From Halictus rubicundus (taxonomy: Eukaryota > Arthropoda > Insecta > Hymenoptera > Halictidae), in contig NC_135152.1 in the NCBI RefSeq assembly GCF_050948215.1, forward strand, positions 4,870,310 through 4,934,309: a stretch of 64,000 bases of DNA, read 5' to 3'. Positions 36,300 to 47,880 of the stretch are shown in pieces. Under the pieces are notes generated by a model that searched no databases, was not told the DNA's origin, and saw nothing but the letters and a program-made list of their open reading frames with translations. How positions within the stretch are numbered: position 1 is the stretch's first letter; the number at the start of each line of letters is the position of its first letter. The position numbers and the translations under genes are program-made.

Positions 36300-36770
36300 T
36301 CACGTCTGTCTTAACCGTGACGTCACACGGTACACACCGTGGAACGAGAGGAACGGTCCCGTGACCTATCCCAATCCGGACGGGTGTAAAGGCAGGCCAA
36401 TATAAACGAACGTTTACAGGCTCGTTACATTTTTATGGGCTCGACGCCGCAACTACGCCACTACGGCCATCAACGGAATGTCGTAAACCATCAACCAGCT
36501 CTCTTTCTCTCTCGCTCGCCCTCTAGGTCGTTCTCTAACCCCCACCCCCCACCCCCCGCCCCGTGGTACCGTCTTCGTCTCTCTTTCGAACTCTCCTCCA
36601 CGGGCTCGTTTCTTCTCTCCACGGTCACCCTTAACGTCTCTCCCCCCAGCCACGGTACACCGCGACCTCCACCCACCCCAGAAACCCTGTCTGCCCCTTT
36701 CTTCCCCCCGGACACCGAGAGGGGCGCGTGGCATTTACGCAAGCCACTTCCGGTGCCTGACGTCACGCCG
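36300..36770. promoter_or_regulatory. Promoter-like CpG-rich block with CRE, CCAAT/TATA and ETS sites
   Basis: Two perfect palindromic CREB-type sites, TGACGTCA, lie at 36318-36325 and 36758-36765. CCAATATAAA at 36397-36406 joins a CCAAT-like and a TATA-like box. ACTTCCGGT at 36745-36753 is an ETS-type core. These sit in the longest CpG-rich block of the window. No transcript start, orientation or downstream gene can be proven, and the 201-231 codon frames here overlap each other on opposite strands and are not believed. Confidence 0.35.
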
Positions 36771-38430
36771 CTCGTAGAACACTCCCGGTTACGTCACTTT
36801 ATTGACTGCGATCATAAAAGTTTTTACACGAGCACCTTCTCTTTCTTCCACTCCGAATGCAACACCCTCTCCCTCTCACGGTCCGTCCTCGAGGTCGAGG
36901 AACGTTTACGAGCCGACTATTCGCGCCGTTACGACCCCCTCGAGTCTTTAAACCGTCGCGGCTATTTACAGTTTTTATGCATATGTATAATCGGCTACCA
37001 ACGACCGTCCGACAGCATGCTGTCCACCCGAAGACTCTGATTTTTTCGTCATCGAACCCGTTCTCCTTGCGAGAACTTGATCTTTCAGGGTCGAGAGACG
37101 GATTTTCCAAGGGAATTTCTAGTTCCCCAGGGCAATCTCTCTTGTACAAGGAAGTTTTCTTCTTCGCCGATGGTAGGCGAAGTTCGTCGGTTTTCATCGA
37201 GCCACCGCCATTTTCCCGTTTTCCCATCATATTTCCCGGGCCAACCACCCCGGGGAACGGCTTTCCTCCCGGGGGATGCGTTCGACGCCATTTTTCTACC
37301 GACTCCGCCCCCCCGTGCCGTGATTGGTTGACACCGGCGGCCATGACTCCGCTCATTATGTAATTTATGCCTGGAATTCGTAATGGCCGGCCGGACGGCG
37401 ACCAATCGCAACCCTCCGGCCGGCGGCCATCATGAAAAGGGGCGAACCTGCGCTCTAGCGGGCGGTCTCGCAACTTTCGGCTTCGTTTTCCCACCGAGAG
37501 ATGGCTCGACCGCTTTCAACCGGGGGTTGAACTTTCCCCCATGGGGATAAATCATTTTTTCCGTGGCCGGTTTTACGAGCGTCCCGCTTAATGACCGCTT
37601 AATGACCCCGGCGAGAAATTCATTACCGCTCGGGATGAATGAAGTCGCCCCGTTGATATTTCTCCGATTATTACGGGCCCCGATCGTCTCGGGGCCGGCC
37701 GCATCTTTAAATTAAATTGTTATTTATGTTTTATAAATTACCAGCGGTCGCGTCTCTCCGCCGAGCTGCGTTTATCTCGCTCGTCCACGGCCCGAGGACG
37801 TTAATGCATCGAATAGGACGTAATGCAACCGCTTCAACGTGCTTTTATGCACTTAGCTCGGACGCGATTGCAGTTACTCAATCGCGTCGAAACGACCCGG
37901 AGAGTCTCTCACGCTCGTTCTGTTTCCGCTTTTTTGTGAAAGCGGTTATCCGCCGCCATAAACGAGCGGCGCCGATTGCGCGTTTATGGATTTTAGACAT
38001 TTTTCTCGAGGGGTTGGTGTCGAGGCTGCTTAGAAAGTATTAAAACGAAACGGATAGCGGTCTCTTGCGACATGATCGGTATTTATTCACTGCGAGACAG
38101 GCCGGATAATTCATAATTTTTATGAGCGGCCCGATCAGAAAAACACTTTCTCTTTCCCCGAAGTTATTACGAATTCATTCGGGAACCTACTAATTCGCGT
38201 GGTTCTTAACCCGTAAGTAGATATGTTCAATTTTTGTAGGCAAATTTTTGGAAAGTGGAAGCAAATAAAATCTGATCTTCGGTGTAGTAGCCTTCGTAGA
38301 TTTGAAATGAATAAAAATCGTACCAAGTTCTGTGGAATTTTATATTGTATCATTTTTTGAAAATTTTCGGTAGCTATAAATAAATGCACAAAGATCCGCA
38401 GTCGACTCGCAAGAGTTCATATGTATAATT
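36771..38430. other. GC-rich island grading to AT-rich DNA
   Basis: CpG-rich to about 38050, then AT-rich. It has many TTTATG/CATAAA cores in GC-rich DNA, including inverted CCATAAACG (37956-37964) and CGTTTATGG (37981-37989). A MITE-like terminus, AAATGCACAAAGATCCGCAG, lies at about 38382-38401. No gene recognised. Confidence 0.35.
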
Positions 38431-38434
38431 CATA

Positions 38435-38760
38435 CGTACATTTCATACAAATTCATGTGATTCATAAAAGTTCAGATAATTTATACAAATTCGCGTGATT
38501 CATATAAATTCATTGAATTTGTTTAATTTATACAAATTAACGTGATTCATATAAATTCATTGAATTTGTTTAATTTATACAAATTAACGTGATTCGTATG
38601 AATTCATTGAATTTGTTTAATTTATACAATTTCACGCGATTGATATAAATTCATTTAATTCATACAAATTCACGTAATTAGAAATGCATATAATTCATAC
38701 GAGTTTATTCGTAGAATTCATACAAATGCACGTATCTCATAAAAATTCATATAGTTCTCG
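38435..38760. repeat. AT-rich minisatellite, 47-bp unit
   Basis: GTTTAATTTATACAAATTAA starts at 38521 and 38568, and GTTTAATTTATACAATTTCA at 38615, a spacing of 47. Diverged units built from the same ATTCATACAAATTCA motif extend to both sides. Confidence 0.85.
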
Positions 38761-40518
38761 CAGGTCCATGCAGTCCGTAGCAACGCATATTCTGCGCTGA
38801 TTTTTCGCCGCGTTATTGTACATTTATTTTTTGCCGCGGTGTTTTTTAGTTGCCCCTTATTATAGTCGCATTCGACATACTATAAATCCGAGTTTCTTCA
38901 ATCTCCGCTGGACCAGCTGTGAAAACACGTTTAACCTTACCTCATCTGCCTCGTAAATCTCCGCCGTGAAGGAAAAAAAAAGAATAGAATCGGCCGGACT
39001 CTCATGCCGCGTCTCGCGTTAAGTATAATTAAGAGCGATTTACGGCACGCGTAGAAACGTTCGACTACACATCAAGAAAAATGTCTCGCTTCCTGTCTTC
39101 ATATAATATGCGTCTTCACGCTTTTTTTGAGTCGTCGCGATACGCGTACAATTTTGCTGACACACGTCGCCATCGCGAATTAATGCAATAATGCTAACGA
39201 GCGGTTCGTCTGGGATTCAGATTGGAAAAGTAATTACGGGCGTAAATCATTGATAGCATCTTAATGAATGATGCTGGACGGAAGATTGATCTTAAAATTG
39301 ATGTGTATTGCTCGGCAGCATTAGTTTCGCATCAATTTTACATTTTCGAATTATTCATGTGTGCATTAGTCTGTTTCGAGACCTAAAGTGAAATACTCTA
39401 GGCGAGATCGGTATTGATACCACTATGTTATAAATATTGAAGCAAGAATAATTTTTTAGGAGACTATCGTTCGATGAGAAATTTGTTTTTTTTTTCTGTG
39501 GGATAGTGTGATAAGGATCGTTTTCAATTTAATGCAACATTACGTGGAGACTTGTTGGGAACGGAAAGTGAGATTCAACCTTGTGAATACCTTGCTTAAT
39601 GTGCTTATAATATTGCACATAAATTTTGTATGAATGACTATACAGACGGAACGGACAGCAGCTTTCAAAAGTAATTTTCTTTTTTAAAAATAGTACAGAA
39701 AGAAACAGTGGTCTGGAACAACAGTGCATTTTTCAATCATTCTAGAAACAGTTATCAATAATGTACCCAATGCAAATGTCAGAATCTTCGTGATATTATA
39801 GCAAATTGTTATGAGAGCGTAATTAATCGTTTGCGATAATTGGGAACAGAGATAGAAGGATATAAAAAGAGAATCATTTGGCAATGGATAAGACGCGCTC
39901 TTGCGATAGATTTTGGCGTTACGAAGGCCTCGAAAGTGGGTTTGTGAGGTCATAAAAATCGGTCAAGGTCAGAAGGTTAATAAACGTGATAATACTTAGA
40001 TAGATTTGACTGTTACCGTGACAGCCAGCCTTCGAACATGTCTAGATTGAGAATGCAGCGCTTAGAATGCTAAACACCAGTTTTATTGTCACGAGGAGGT
40101 GCCCTAAAATTGAGTAGACAATTTTAGACAATAGAGGGGATCAAACTTACAACAAGAAGAGTACCCATTTTCGTCGAACATAGATTTCTCCTTGAATAAA
40201 ACGTCAATTGTATTAATATTCTGTACAATTAAAGTTTCGAGATTTAAATGCCCAAAATTCCTCGATAGAGTACAAAGATTAGTAGACTTCTAATACTCAT
40301 GGGACATGGAATATTCGAATAAATTTTTTGATGGCAACAATAATTTTAATCGTGGACCAATAAGTAACCAATCAGTGATCACTGGACAGTGAATTTTATG
40401 CATTTTCCAGGAAAACGTGTAGGAGAAATTTGAAACAGTAGAAAGATCAGAAGAATTAGAGGGTATCTGTAATTTCGAACAAAATTATTAAAGCAAGGAG
40501 AACAATGTTTATTTTCAG
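38761..40518. other. Non-coding stretch
   Basis: AT-rich with a moderately GC-rich part at about 38770-39200. A splice-like minus-strand pair at 38941-38958 is noted among the findings. A MITE-like left end, ACAGTGAATTTTATGCATTT, lies at 40387-40406. No gene recognised. Confidence 0.35.
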
Positions 40519-40723
40519 ATCACTATCTAAAACAACAATAAATGAACGAAGCCCGCAAAGCAGACGCAAACGCACCGTGAGCCAAAAACAACGCCAGATG
40601 GCGTCACCGGCCTCCTCCGCGTTGACGGACAGTCCCGCCGATCCAGTCGGTCCCAACGAGACCGCCGCCAATGACCGAACGCGTGCGATCGTGGACGAAG
40701 CCTCGAGTTCGCGGAGCAACAAA
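40519..40723 (+). CDS. Candidate N-terminal coding exon, product unknown
   Basis: A T-rich tract ending TTTATTTTCAG at 40518 is a good splice acceptor and AAA|GTAAGC at 40723/40724 a good donor. The 205-bp interval between them is GC-rich compared with the AT-rich upstream flank. The frame starting at ATG 40598 (context CCAG-ATG-G) runs 42 codons to the donor in phase 0 and begins M-A-S-P-A-S-S-A-L-T-D-S-P-A-D. It is rich in Ser, Ala, Asp and Pro, as in a disordered N-terminus. The same frame is open upstream to the acceptor, so an earlier start in a previous exon is possible. A 12-codon upstream frame (40542-40580) lies in another phase. No domain or partner exon is recognised, so it could be 5' UTR or chance. 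Confidence 0.35.
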
Positions 40724-43650
40724 GTAAGCAGGTACCGATAGACAATCTCGAAAACTGGTGAAACCACTTCCAATTAAAATCAGCGAGCTAGCGTGCATCT
40801 GCCTGATCGGAGATTCTGGATATCCGGTCGGCAACATATTTCGTAAAAAATGTCTTCGCCCCACACGTAGCAGGGACGGGCGCGAACGCAGGCGGTCCAG
40901 CCGCGTCCTCTGCAACATTGTGCGAGCTTCTTTCGGCGGAAAATAATGAGCAGTACCCGCGATACGTCTCGATAATGAGATTCCCTGTGCCTGCGGGAGG
41001 GGAGAAGCCTGGAAAAGGAAGAAGAGTGGGGAGACTCGGGGTCCGTTTCGCAAACGGGGTCCGAGGAGGACAGTTTTCGATGGTGGGAGGCTCGAGGGGA
41101 CAGCGGGCTTATCCGCCGGCGCCCGGATAATTATGTCGGCGTGTTTATTACAGCCGGTTGGTTATCCGCCTCTGTTCCTGATCAGGCAAAACGACGAAAA
41201 TGCCAGAAGGAGGCTGTCGCGCGTGGAATTCCGAAGGCCGGACACGGTCTGCCCTCCTCCTTCCCCTCCCGCCCCTCTTCTCGTTCGCACGGGGCCCCGC
41301 AGTTGCAACAGTCCCCCCTACGTCGACTCGAAAATCGAGCAAACTGACCACCAATCGATTCCTTATTATAATTTCGCCCCTGCAGCGGAGAACGAGCAAG
41401 GAAATTACTGGACGCGACAACTGTCCCCGTTGTTTGCCGTTTTATGGAAAAATTGCACAAAGTTACATTCGAACCGCGGTCGACGGTGGTTACGGGATTT
41501 TCTTTCAGGATTATTTTCGTTGTGAAAGTTACTGGGCGGGGCCCACTGTCTCCCTTGTTCGCGGTTTCATGCGAGACTTGCTTCAGGACGATGGTCGAAG
41601 GGGTGAGTTTGCCGGTGGCGGAGGATTTTATTTCAATATTTATTTTTCACGGAGAATTCCAAGCAGTTTTTGAACAACGAAAATACATCTGTTTAGGCTA
41701 TATTTTTGTATAAACGTCGGCGTAAAGTAATTGTACAGCACAGTTACTTTATTTCTCGATGGTGAACGATTTTTTTCAATACTATTCTCTCACGAGATTT
41801 TAATCCATTTTTCCATGGAATTCTTTTGCATGAAAACATCGTCTGCCGTTAAAAATGTTCTCGTACTTTCGAAATTAAAAATTAAAACACTCGAGGAGCG
41901 AACACGTTGACTGCCATGTGTACGTGGCTCACACAATTTGTCGTCTGCCTTCAAAAATTTATTTTGTTCACGATACAGCTGGGCTAGCATGCTTCTCACA
42001 CCTTGCTTGGGCAACCTGTTCTGGGTTTTAAAGAAATCTAAAAAAAAATGCTGGTATACGTAACGAGAAAAAATAAGTATCACTTTGATTTTGAAGGAGG
42101 TTTTGCGAGTGATTGTTCGTCAGCGAACGCGTTATCAAAGGCTCGACGATTTTATTCAAAATTCGTTCTCTTGTGTGCTTTTCATTTTGAGACTCGCGTT
42201 CGCCGAGCGTTTCAAGCATCCCCTCTTCGCGGCGTTTCTGCTCAGCCCGATGCAAATTCGCCGGTCTTTGTTGCGATTCGAGAGCCGGGGCAGAACGTGG
42301 CTGGGTTCTCGGCCAGCCACGGCACGCATTGTCGATCGATCGCCGTTTCTCCTCTCTCTACCATCTCGTTTTTTAACCCCTCGGAGCGCGCGCCGGGGTG
42401 TGGCTCGCCACTTCTCCGACGGCTGCGCCCGATCTACCGTATAAAGAAGCGATTTTTCTCGAGATCACGGAGGTCGACCCAGCCTAGGAGGTTTCTGCTT
42501 TCACCAATGATGCTTCCGAGTTGAGAGGGTTGCTGATGTTGCCAAGGGTTGCACGGCTGCTGCGTTGTCGGGCGATCTTCCTCGATGGGTTTCGTACCTT
42601 CCCTGGAAATTACCGTGCACGTCTAGTCCGGATTTTAAGGAAAAATAGCTAACAGCACGATAGACGTTTCCTTCACTCAAGAACTGTTCTCCGAGTGGGC
42701 GGACTATTTCCAAATTCTAGCAGAGAAATTGCTCTTTAATATTCTATATTAATTTTTTCGTCGCAGCAAAATTTCTAGTTTGGTGGTTCCAAAAATTCTT
42801 TGAACGTCCCTTAATGCAATTCTGGTGTTAGAAAAGTTATCGATATAAATTGTTATAACTCCGTAAATAACAATCGCACGACAATAAATCTAGGCTCATT
42901 TTCAGGCTTCTACTTTCACGATAGCAGACGGAAAAGTCTCTCGGAAGTACTGCCAATTGAAGATCTAAAATGGTCTCTCAGATTGTCTCTAAGATCGTTG
43001 CAGAATTTTCTTCATCACTGAAACCACCGCATACTTGGAGAATAAATCTCCCCCTTAAAACTTTCCCTACGATTTTATCGTACCAATTGATGAAACCTCG
43101 AACGAAGAGTAAAATCGCAATAATTGTAAGACGCAGCATTTTGCTCTTTTTTGTGGCATAGAACGGCAAAACTAAATCGTAGATCAATCTTCAAGGGGTC
43201 TTTCTAAAGGTTTGGTTTTTGGATCTGCGATGGGTTTAGTGACGAAATGTTCAGGACAGTGTTTCGATCCGGAGTCGCTGCGACAACAAGTGGACGAAAC
43301 GTTGTTTCGTGGGAGTGGAAAAAGAGTGTTCTCTGCGCAGGCGTTCGCTGTCTACGACCTTAACCCAGACCTAAGTCAAAGTTAATTCGGTCTTAATCCG
43401 GCTTCGACGTCAATGCACCACGCAACAGATCGAAATAAAGCAGGTTTCCTGTCTGCGAACTCTTGGCGCGGCTTTACGTCCTCGGGGTCGGGTCGTTCGA
43501 GATCGCGTTGACACTTGTCTCGCTTCGTCTGCCACCCAGTGACACTTTGTACGTATTACGGTTGCTCTAAAAATAAATTCCGACGCTTTTCGTAACCACA
43601 AACGAAGGCGAAGTTGTCTAAACATATTCAGGATATTAAATCTAATCTCT
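40724..43650. other. Non-coding stretch with GC-rich parts
   Basis: GC-rich to about 41340 and again at about 42180-42500. Several overlapping frames (41133-41525, 41200-41673, 42048-42524) run on both strands without recognisable domains. If 40519-40723 is a real exon, this may be its intron. Confidence 0.35.
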
Positions 43651-43659
43651 CAGATTTTG

Positions 43660-44160
43660 CAAAAATTGCAATCGACGATTGGATGATTTGACAAGGTTTC
43701 CGGAGCACGAGAATCTTTTAAATTACAGTTCTGGGCCAGGAAACTTGTACAAGTTGTACCTGAAGAAAGAACTGCGAAAGTTTCATGAAAATTGTATTAG
43801 AAGAAAGGGCCTAAAAATTGAGGAATATTCATTTTCGCAACGCACTAATTTTTAACCATGCGCCAAGGTTCTCGAAGCTCAGAAAATTTATAAATTGTGA
43901 TTTTGAATGCTTGGAACTCCTCAAAATTGTACTACAATTTTAAGAAAGGGTTGTAAAAACTTCCCCAAAAATTATAACAGAACCAAAGGCCTATAAATCC
44001 AATATAATTTAATATCTACGAATGTAAAAAATTCGATGAACCGCGAAGGAAATCGTAAAACACGATTCTACAAATTTTGTGAAAACCGTTCCCAAAGAAA
44101 GTCTCACTAAATCGACTTTAACTCAGCATTTACGACCCATAAAATTCGATGATCCGTATC
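43660..44160. repeat. Very degenerate repetitive stretch
   Basis: Recurring blocks such as AAAATTGTAYTA, AGAAAGGGYYTAAAAA and AAAATTCGATGA at irregular spacing of about 110-130 bases suggest an eroded tandem array. Weak by eye. Confidence 0.3.
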
Positions 44161-44691
44161 CAAATTTCTCACATCACTCGCAGTCGTTAAATTGACCGTG
44201 CCAGCCGCAAATGGAAAGTTCTTCGCATAAATTGTCGGCTGCTAAACGAATTATTTCATAAATTCGACACCTGTCGGTAATGCATACGAAAATTTATATA
44301 GTCGACCGTATGATTTCTCTCGCACCGATGTTTTATCTTTTAAAAAGTGAAAGAGAAGTGTCTTGACGTCGCACCCCGTTGAGAGTAGTGACAGGTTGGA
44401 ATTTATGGCACGGAAACCATTCCGGCACCGGGTAAACCTACCCCGAGCTGCCTTTCTTCTTCATCCATCGCCTGAGACAATGACATTTCGTTCCCTGCGA
44501 CCTCCGCGTAAATGTCCTTATTCCCGGGGAACATTGGAAAAATGTCAGCTGCAACAGAACCCACCTATATTGCATGATCTTCCGACACGAGCTTCTGCAA
44601 AATCGAATACGCACACCTACTTGCTAAATTCGAATTTTTACAAAACCACTCAACCTTTTCAAAATCAATTTCTGTGGCGGGGAGACTAAAG
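44161..44691. other. Non-coding stretch
   Basis: Mixed composition. The 108-codon frame at 44363-44689 shows no recognisable domain. Confidence 0.4.
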
Positions 44692-45075
44692 AACTGTAGA
44701 TAATTTTATTTGCATTTCTCCTCGCTTCATTTCTTCTCAAGGGCAATCATATGTTCCAGAGCATTCAAATTTTCCATTCTCTGCTGCAATTTTTAGTCCA
44801 GTTTCACATTTGAAAATTTTAGTCACATTTTTCTGGACTTCTTCTTCTACTCTAGTCCTATTGAGAATAACTGTAGACCTTACAATAATTTTAGATCTTT
44901 GCGCAAAGTACAAATAATCTGTATGAATTGCAGGGAACAGGAGCATTATAAAAACGTAAACTTTCTGTATCATCTGCAGGAAATACATTAATTTTATAAT
45001 AAACGAAAGAACTAAATGGAGGAAGAGCAACCTAGAAATTATTTCATTACTGTTAAAAATCGCAAATCCGCAGTC
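44692..45075. mobile_element. Probable TA-flanked MITE copy
   Basis: The left end AACTGTAGATAATTTTATTT and right end CGCAAATCCGCAGT (45061-45074) are degenerate inverted counterparts sharing the terminal motif of the copy at 11748-12072. TA follows at 45076. The interior is AT-rich; its minus-strand frame at 44737-45030 is hydrophobic by composition and not called. Confidence 0.45.
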
Positions 45076-47699
45076 TAAAAAAGCCGCCGAGGCAGTAATT
45101 AGGAAGAAATTGGCAAGGAAAGAAATTAGTTCGTAAAATGATCGAAAAAACAGGCAACAATTGCAGCAAAGTATTCTGGTCAGGCGCCAACCACGCGTTT
45201 CCCCGGGCGTCGATCGCTACATTATGTCGGCCCGGCATGCTTCATTCGAATTTATTCGCAGGAGCGCGGCTCGGATCGTGTAAACGTATAAATTAGCGAC
45301 GTGTCGCGTAGCTGAAAATTTACGGGGCACCGTAGTTTAGCGGGGAGAAGGGTGACGTCTTCGATTCAGGGCGTGGGACGCCCCCCTGGTCGGAATTGGT
45401 AATTTCGGGGGACCCTTATTATTCTCCCGCAAGGATCGCATGTAAAACGCTCCTCGCGATATAAAGCGCGCTTTCCGAGTCGAAACGGTCGTGTAAGGTC
45501 CTTCGTTTACCCCTTTACGAGCTGCGCCTATTCGGAATAACCGCCCCGAATCCAGCAGACAATTGCTATGCCTCTGTTTCATCGTTTTGGACCCTCTCAA
45601 GCTTCCGGGGAGTGTGTAAAAATCGCAAGAATTGAGCAATTCCAATTTAGACAAACGATATTCATCCTTTGCAAAAGTGAATGCAAAAAGAACATTGTTG
45701 CAATTCGATCGTTTTCTTAGTTTTTGTGTCGAGGACGTTGAAACGTTGAACACAGTGTAAGGAGATAATTAAATGGCAACGAGGGAAACAATTTTTTAAT
45801 TGCACGTCCGCACGTTGCATAAATACATAAAATCCTCGATGTAGTTATAGTGATCATTTAATGGGCCTTTAGGCGTTAATGGAGCATAAAATGGAATTAA
45901 TCTGAATATTTATGGTAGTATAAAAAGAGGTTTTCTATCTTGGAGCAATAAATATTTTATGATAGTTTGTGGAATGTGGAGAATTATTGTAGAAATTTAT
46001 TACACAAATTATTCTACATATTTTCCTTGCACATAAATCGTCGAGTCGTGGAAAAACTTAGGGGAGTTGCAGGTGATGTTTTCACTCCCAAGCACAAAAA
46101 GGTGGGGGAGAAATTGTATCTCTTGGTCAATAGAGACGTTAATTAAATACTTATTTGTACAAACCAATAAACAGAGAATTCTCTAGCTCTTTCAGTTTAC
46201 AATTTACAATTAGCGTGCGCGTAGATTACGATGTTACGAATTAACGGCAAAAACGAGTACAATTTCGAACAGTACAAAAATTGGAGTTACCAAGGAATGA
46301 AATGCCTAACTTCTGTCTATTGCAGAATATTTTTATTTTCCACAGAGACCTACAGTTTACTTGTAACATGAGTAAGGCTCCGTGGAGGTTCACAAAGTGG
46401 TTCGAATTTCAGTGAGAATCGTTCCGGAAAAAATCGAGCAGCCCTTCCCAGGAAGGATTTACGTGCTCACGCAGTGAGACCGAGAATATCCGAGGGAAGG
46501 AAAGAAAGGATTGAGGCGGGGGTGGGTCAGTTGACACGTAACTCAATACGAGCGCGTCTTGTTTACGAGGTTATAAAATTACGGAGCCGATGCGATGCTC
46601 GAACGTGGAGAGAGCGGTACGATCGGCGAGAGGAGGCGCGTGCAAACGTTCGGAAATTTCGAATTGTCCGTCCGGTCCACGAATATTTAACGCGAGCCTC
46701 GGATTTCAGTGTCGAGGGTGGCCTGAGAAATCTCGGGGACACGATCGACCCTTGTCGTTCGCACACTGTGTGTCCGAAGACGTTAAATTCGAACGAACGT
46801 ACCGTAGAAATTCCTTTCACTAAAAGAGTCTCTTGTTTGGTGTAGAATAACCATTTTCTATGTGTACCGTTACATGTTGCTTAATATAATTATTTTTATC
46901 GATTGAATATACCAATACTTGGAATACAACCCTTGGACAAAAATATTAAGCACTTTCGCAGTACACGAAAAAAGTGATTTATTTACAAATATTCAATTAT
47001 TAGATAAATCAAGACTTTTTCTTTTAATTCTAGAAGATTTCTTAATTCTAGATATACAAAAAATTATAACGTATGCATTACACTACAGAACATTAAGAAT
47101 ACATTCCACAGAATATTATAAGGAAAATGACAAAATGAAATCTGAGAAAATAGTTGATCGTCTAAATGAGGATACTGTATTCACAGGATTGTGGTTCGAG
47201 AGATGGGCGATATTTCCAATGAAGATCTGGTCAGGAACCTGACGGTCGATCGAAAAAACTGATCGAGGCTTGATCGTTCAACCCGATCCGATTCACGAAT
47301 CGGTCGCACGTGCCTGGTATCGGACAGTTTATTGGCAAGCGGCCGGTTGCTCATCCAACATGGCGTACTTACCTGCCAGCTAATTGCCCAGTTTCCAAAG
47401 AACGTGTGCCAGCTTTTATCTGCCTGCACGGTTCGTGATGGGAATGAAGATGGCACGGGATCAAAATATATTTAACTATTTTATTCACTCGTTCGTTCGA
47501 CTATTACCCATGCCAGTCTCCATCATTCAGAATCTGTCGAGTATAATTTACAATGAGGATAACAAGACGCACAACTAGATAATAGACATTCTTGAAAGAA
47601 GTAAATCTTTGGGACAGTTGTCCTTTGAGGAGAAGTTAAATTACATTCTTTTGGCGTCAACACTTTTATACTGCCCTGCTTTATTTCATTGGTAACATT
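45076..47699. other. Non-coding stretch
   Basis: GC-rich at about 45180-45560 and 46440-46810, otherwise AT-rich. ATAAATACATAAAATCCTCG at about 45820 is a diverged MITE-like terminus. A small splice-bounded interval on the minus strand at 47373-47423 is described among the findings. No gene is called. Confidence 0.35.
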
Positions 47700-47880
47700 A
47701 TTTCGTATTTTGCTACAAAATTACAAAAATTTTACACAAATTCTACAGAAATGCTGCAGAAATTCTACAGAAATTCAATAGAAATACTACAGAATTTCTT
47801 TACTAATTCTGTTTAATCTGCACAAATTCTACAGCAGATCTACACAATTTCTACACAAATTCTGCTCCCCTACGCCTATA
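47700..47880. repeat. Short-period AT-rich minisatellite
   Basis: AAATTCTACAGAAAT-type units repeat every 12-18 bases in imperfect tandem. Confidence 0.65.

Noticed and set aside
36435..37494. 201-codon (+) and 231-codon (-) frames
   Set aside because: They face each other across the CpG-rich block and are low-complexity (Pro/Ser/Arg). The absence of stops is explained by GC content.
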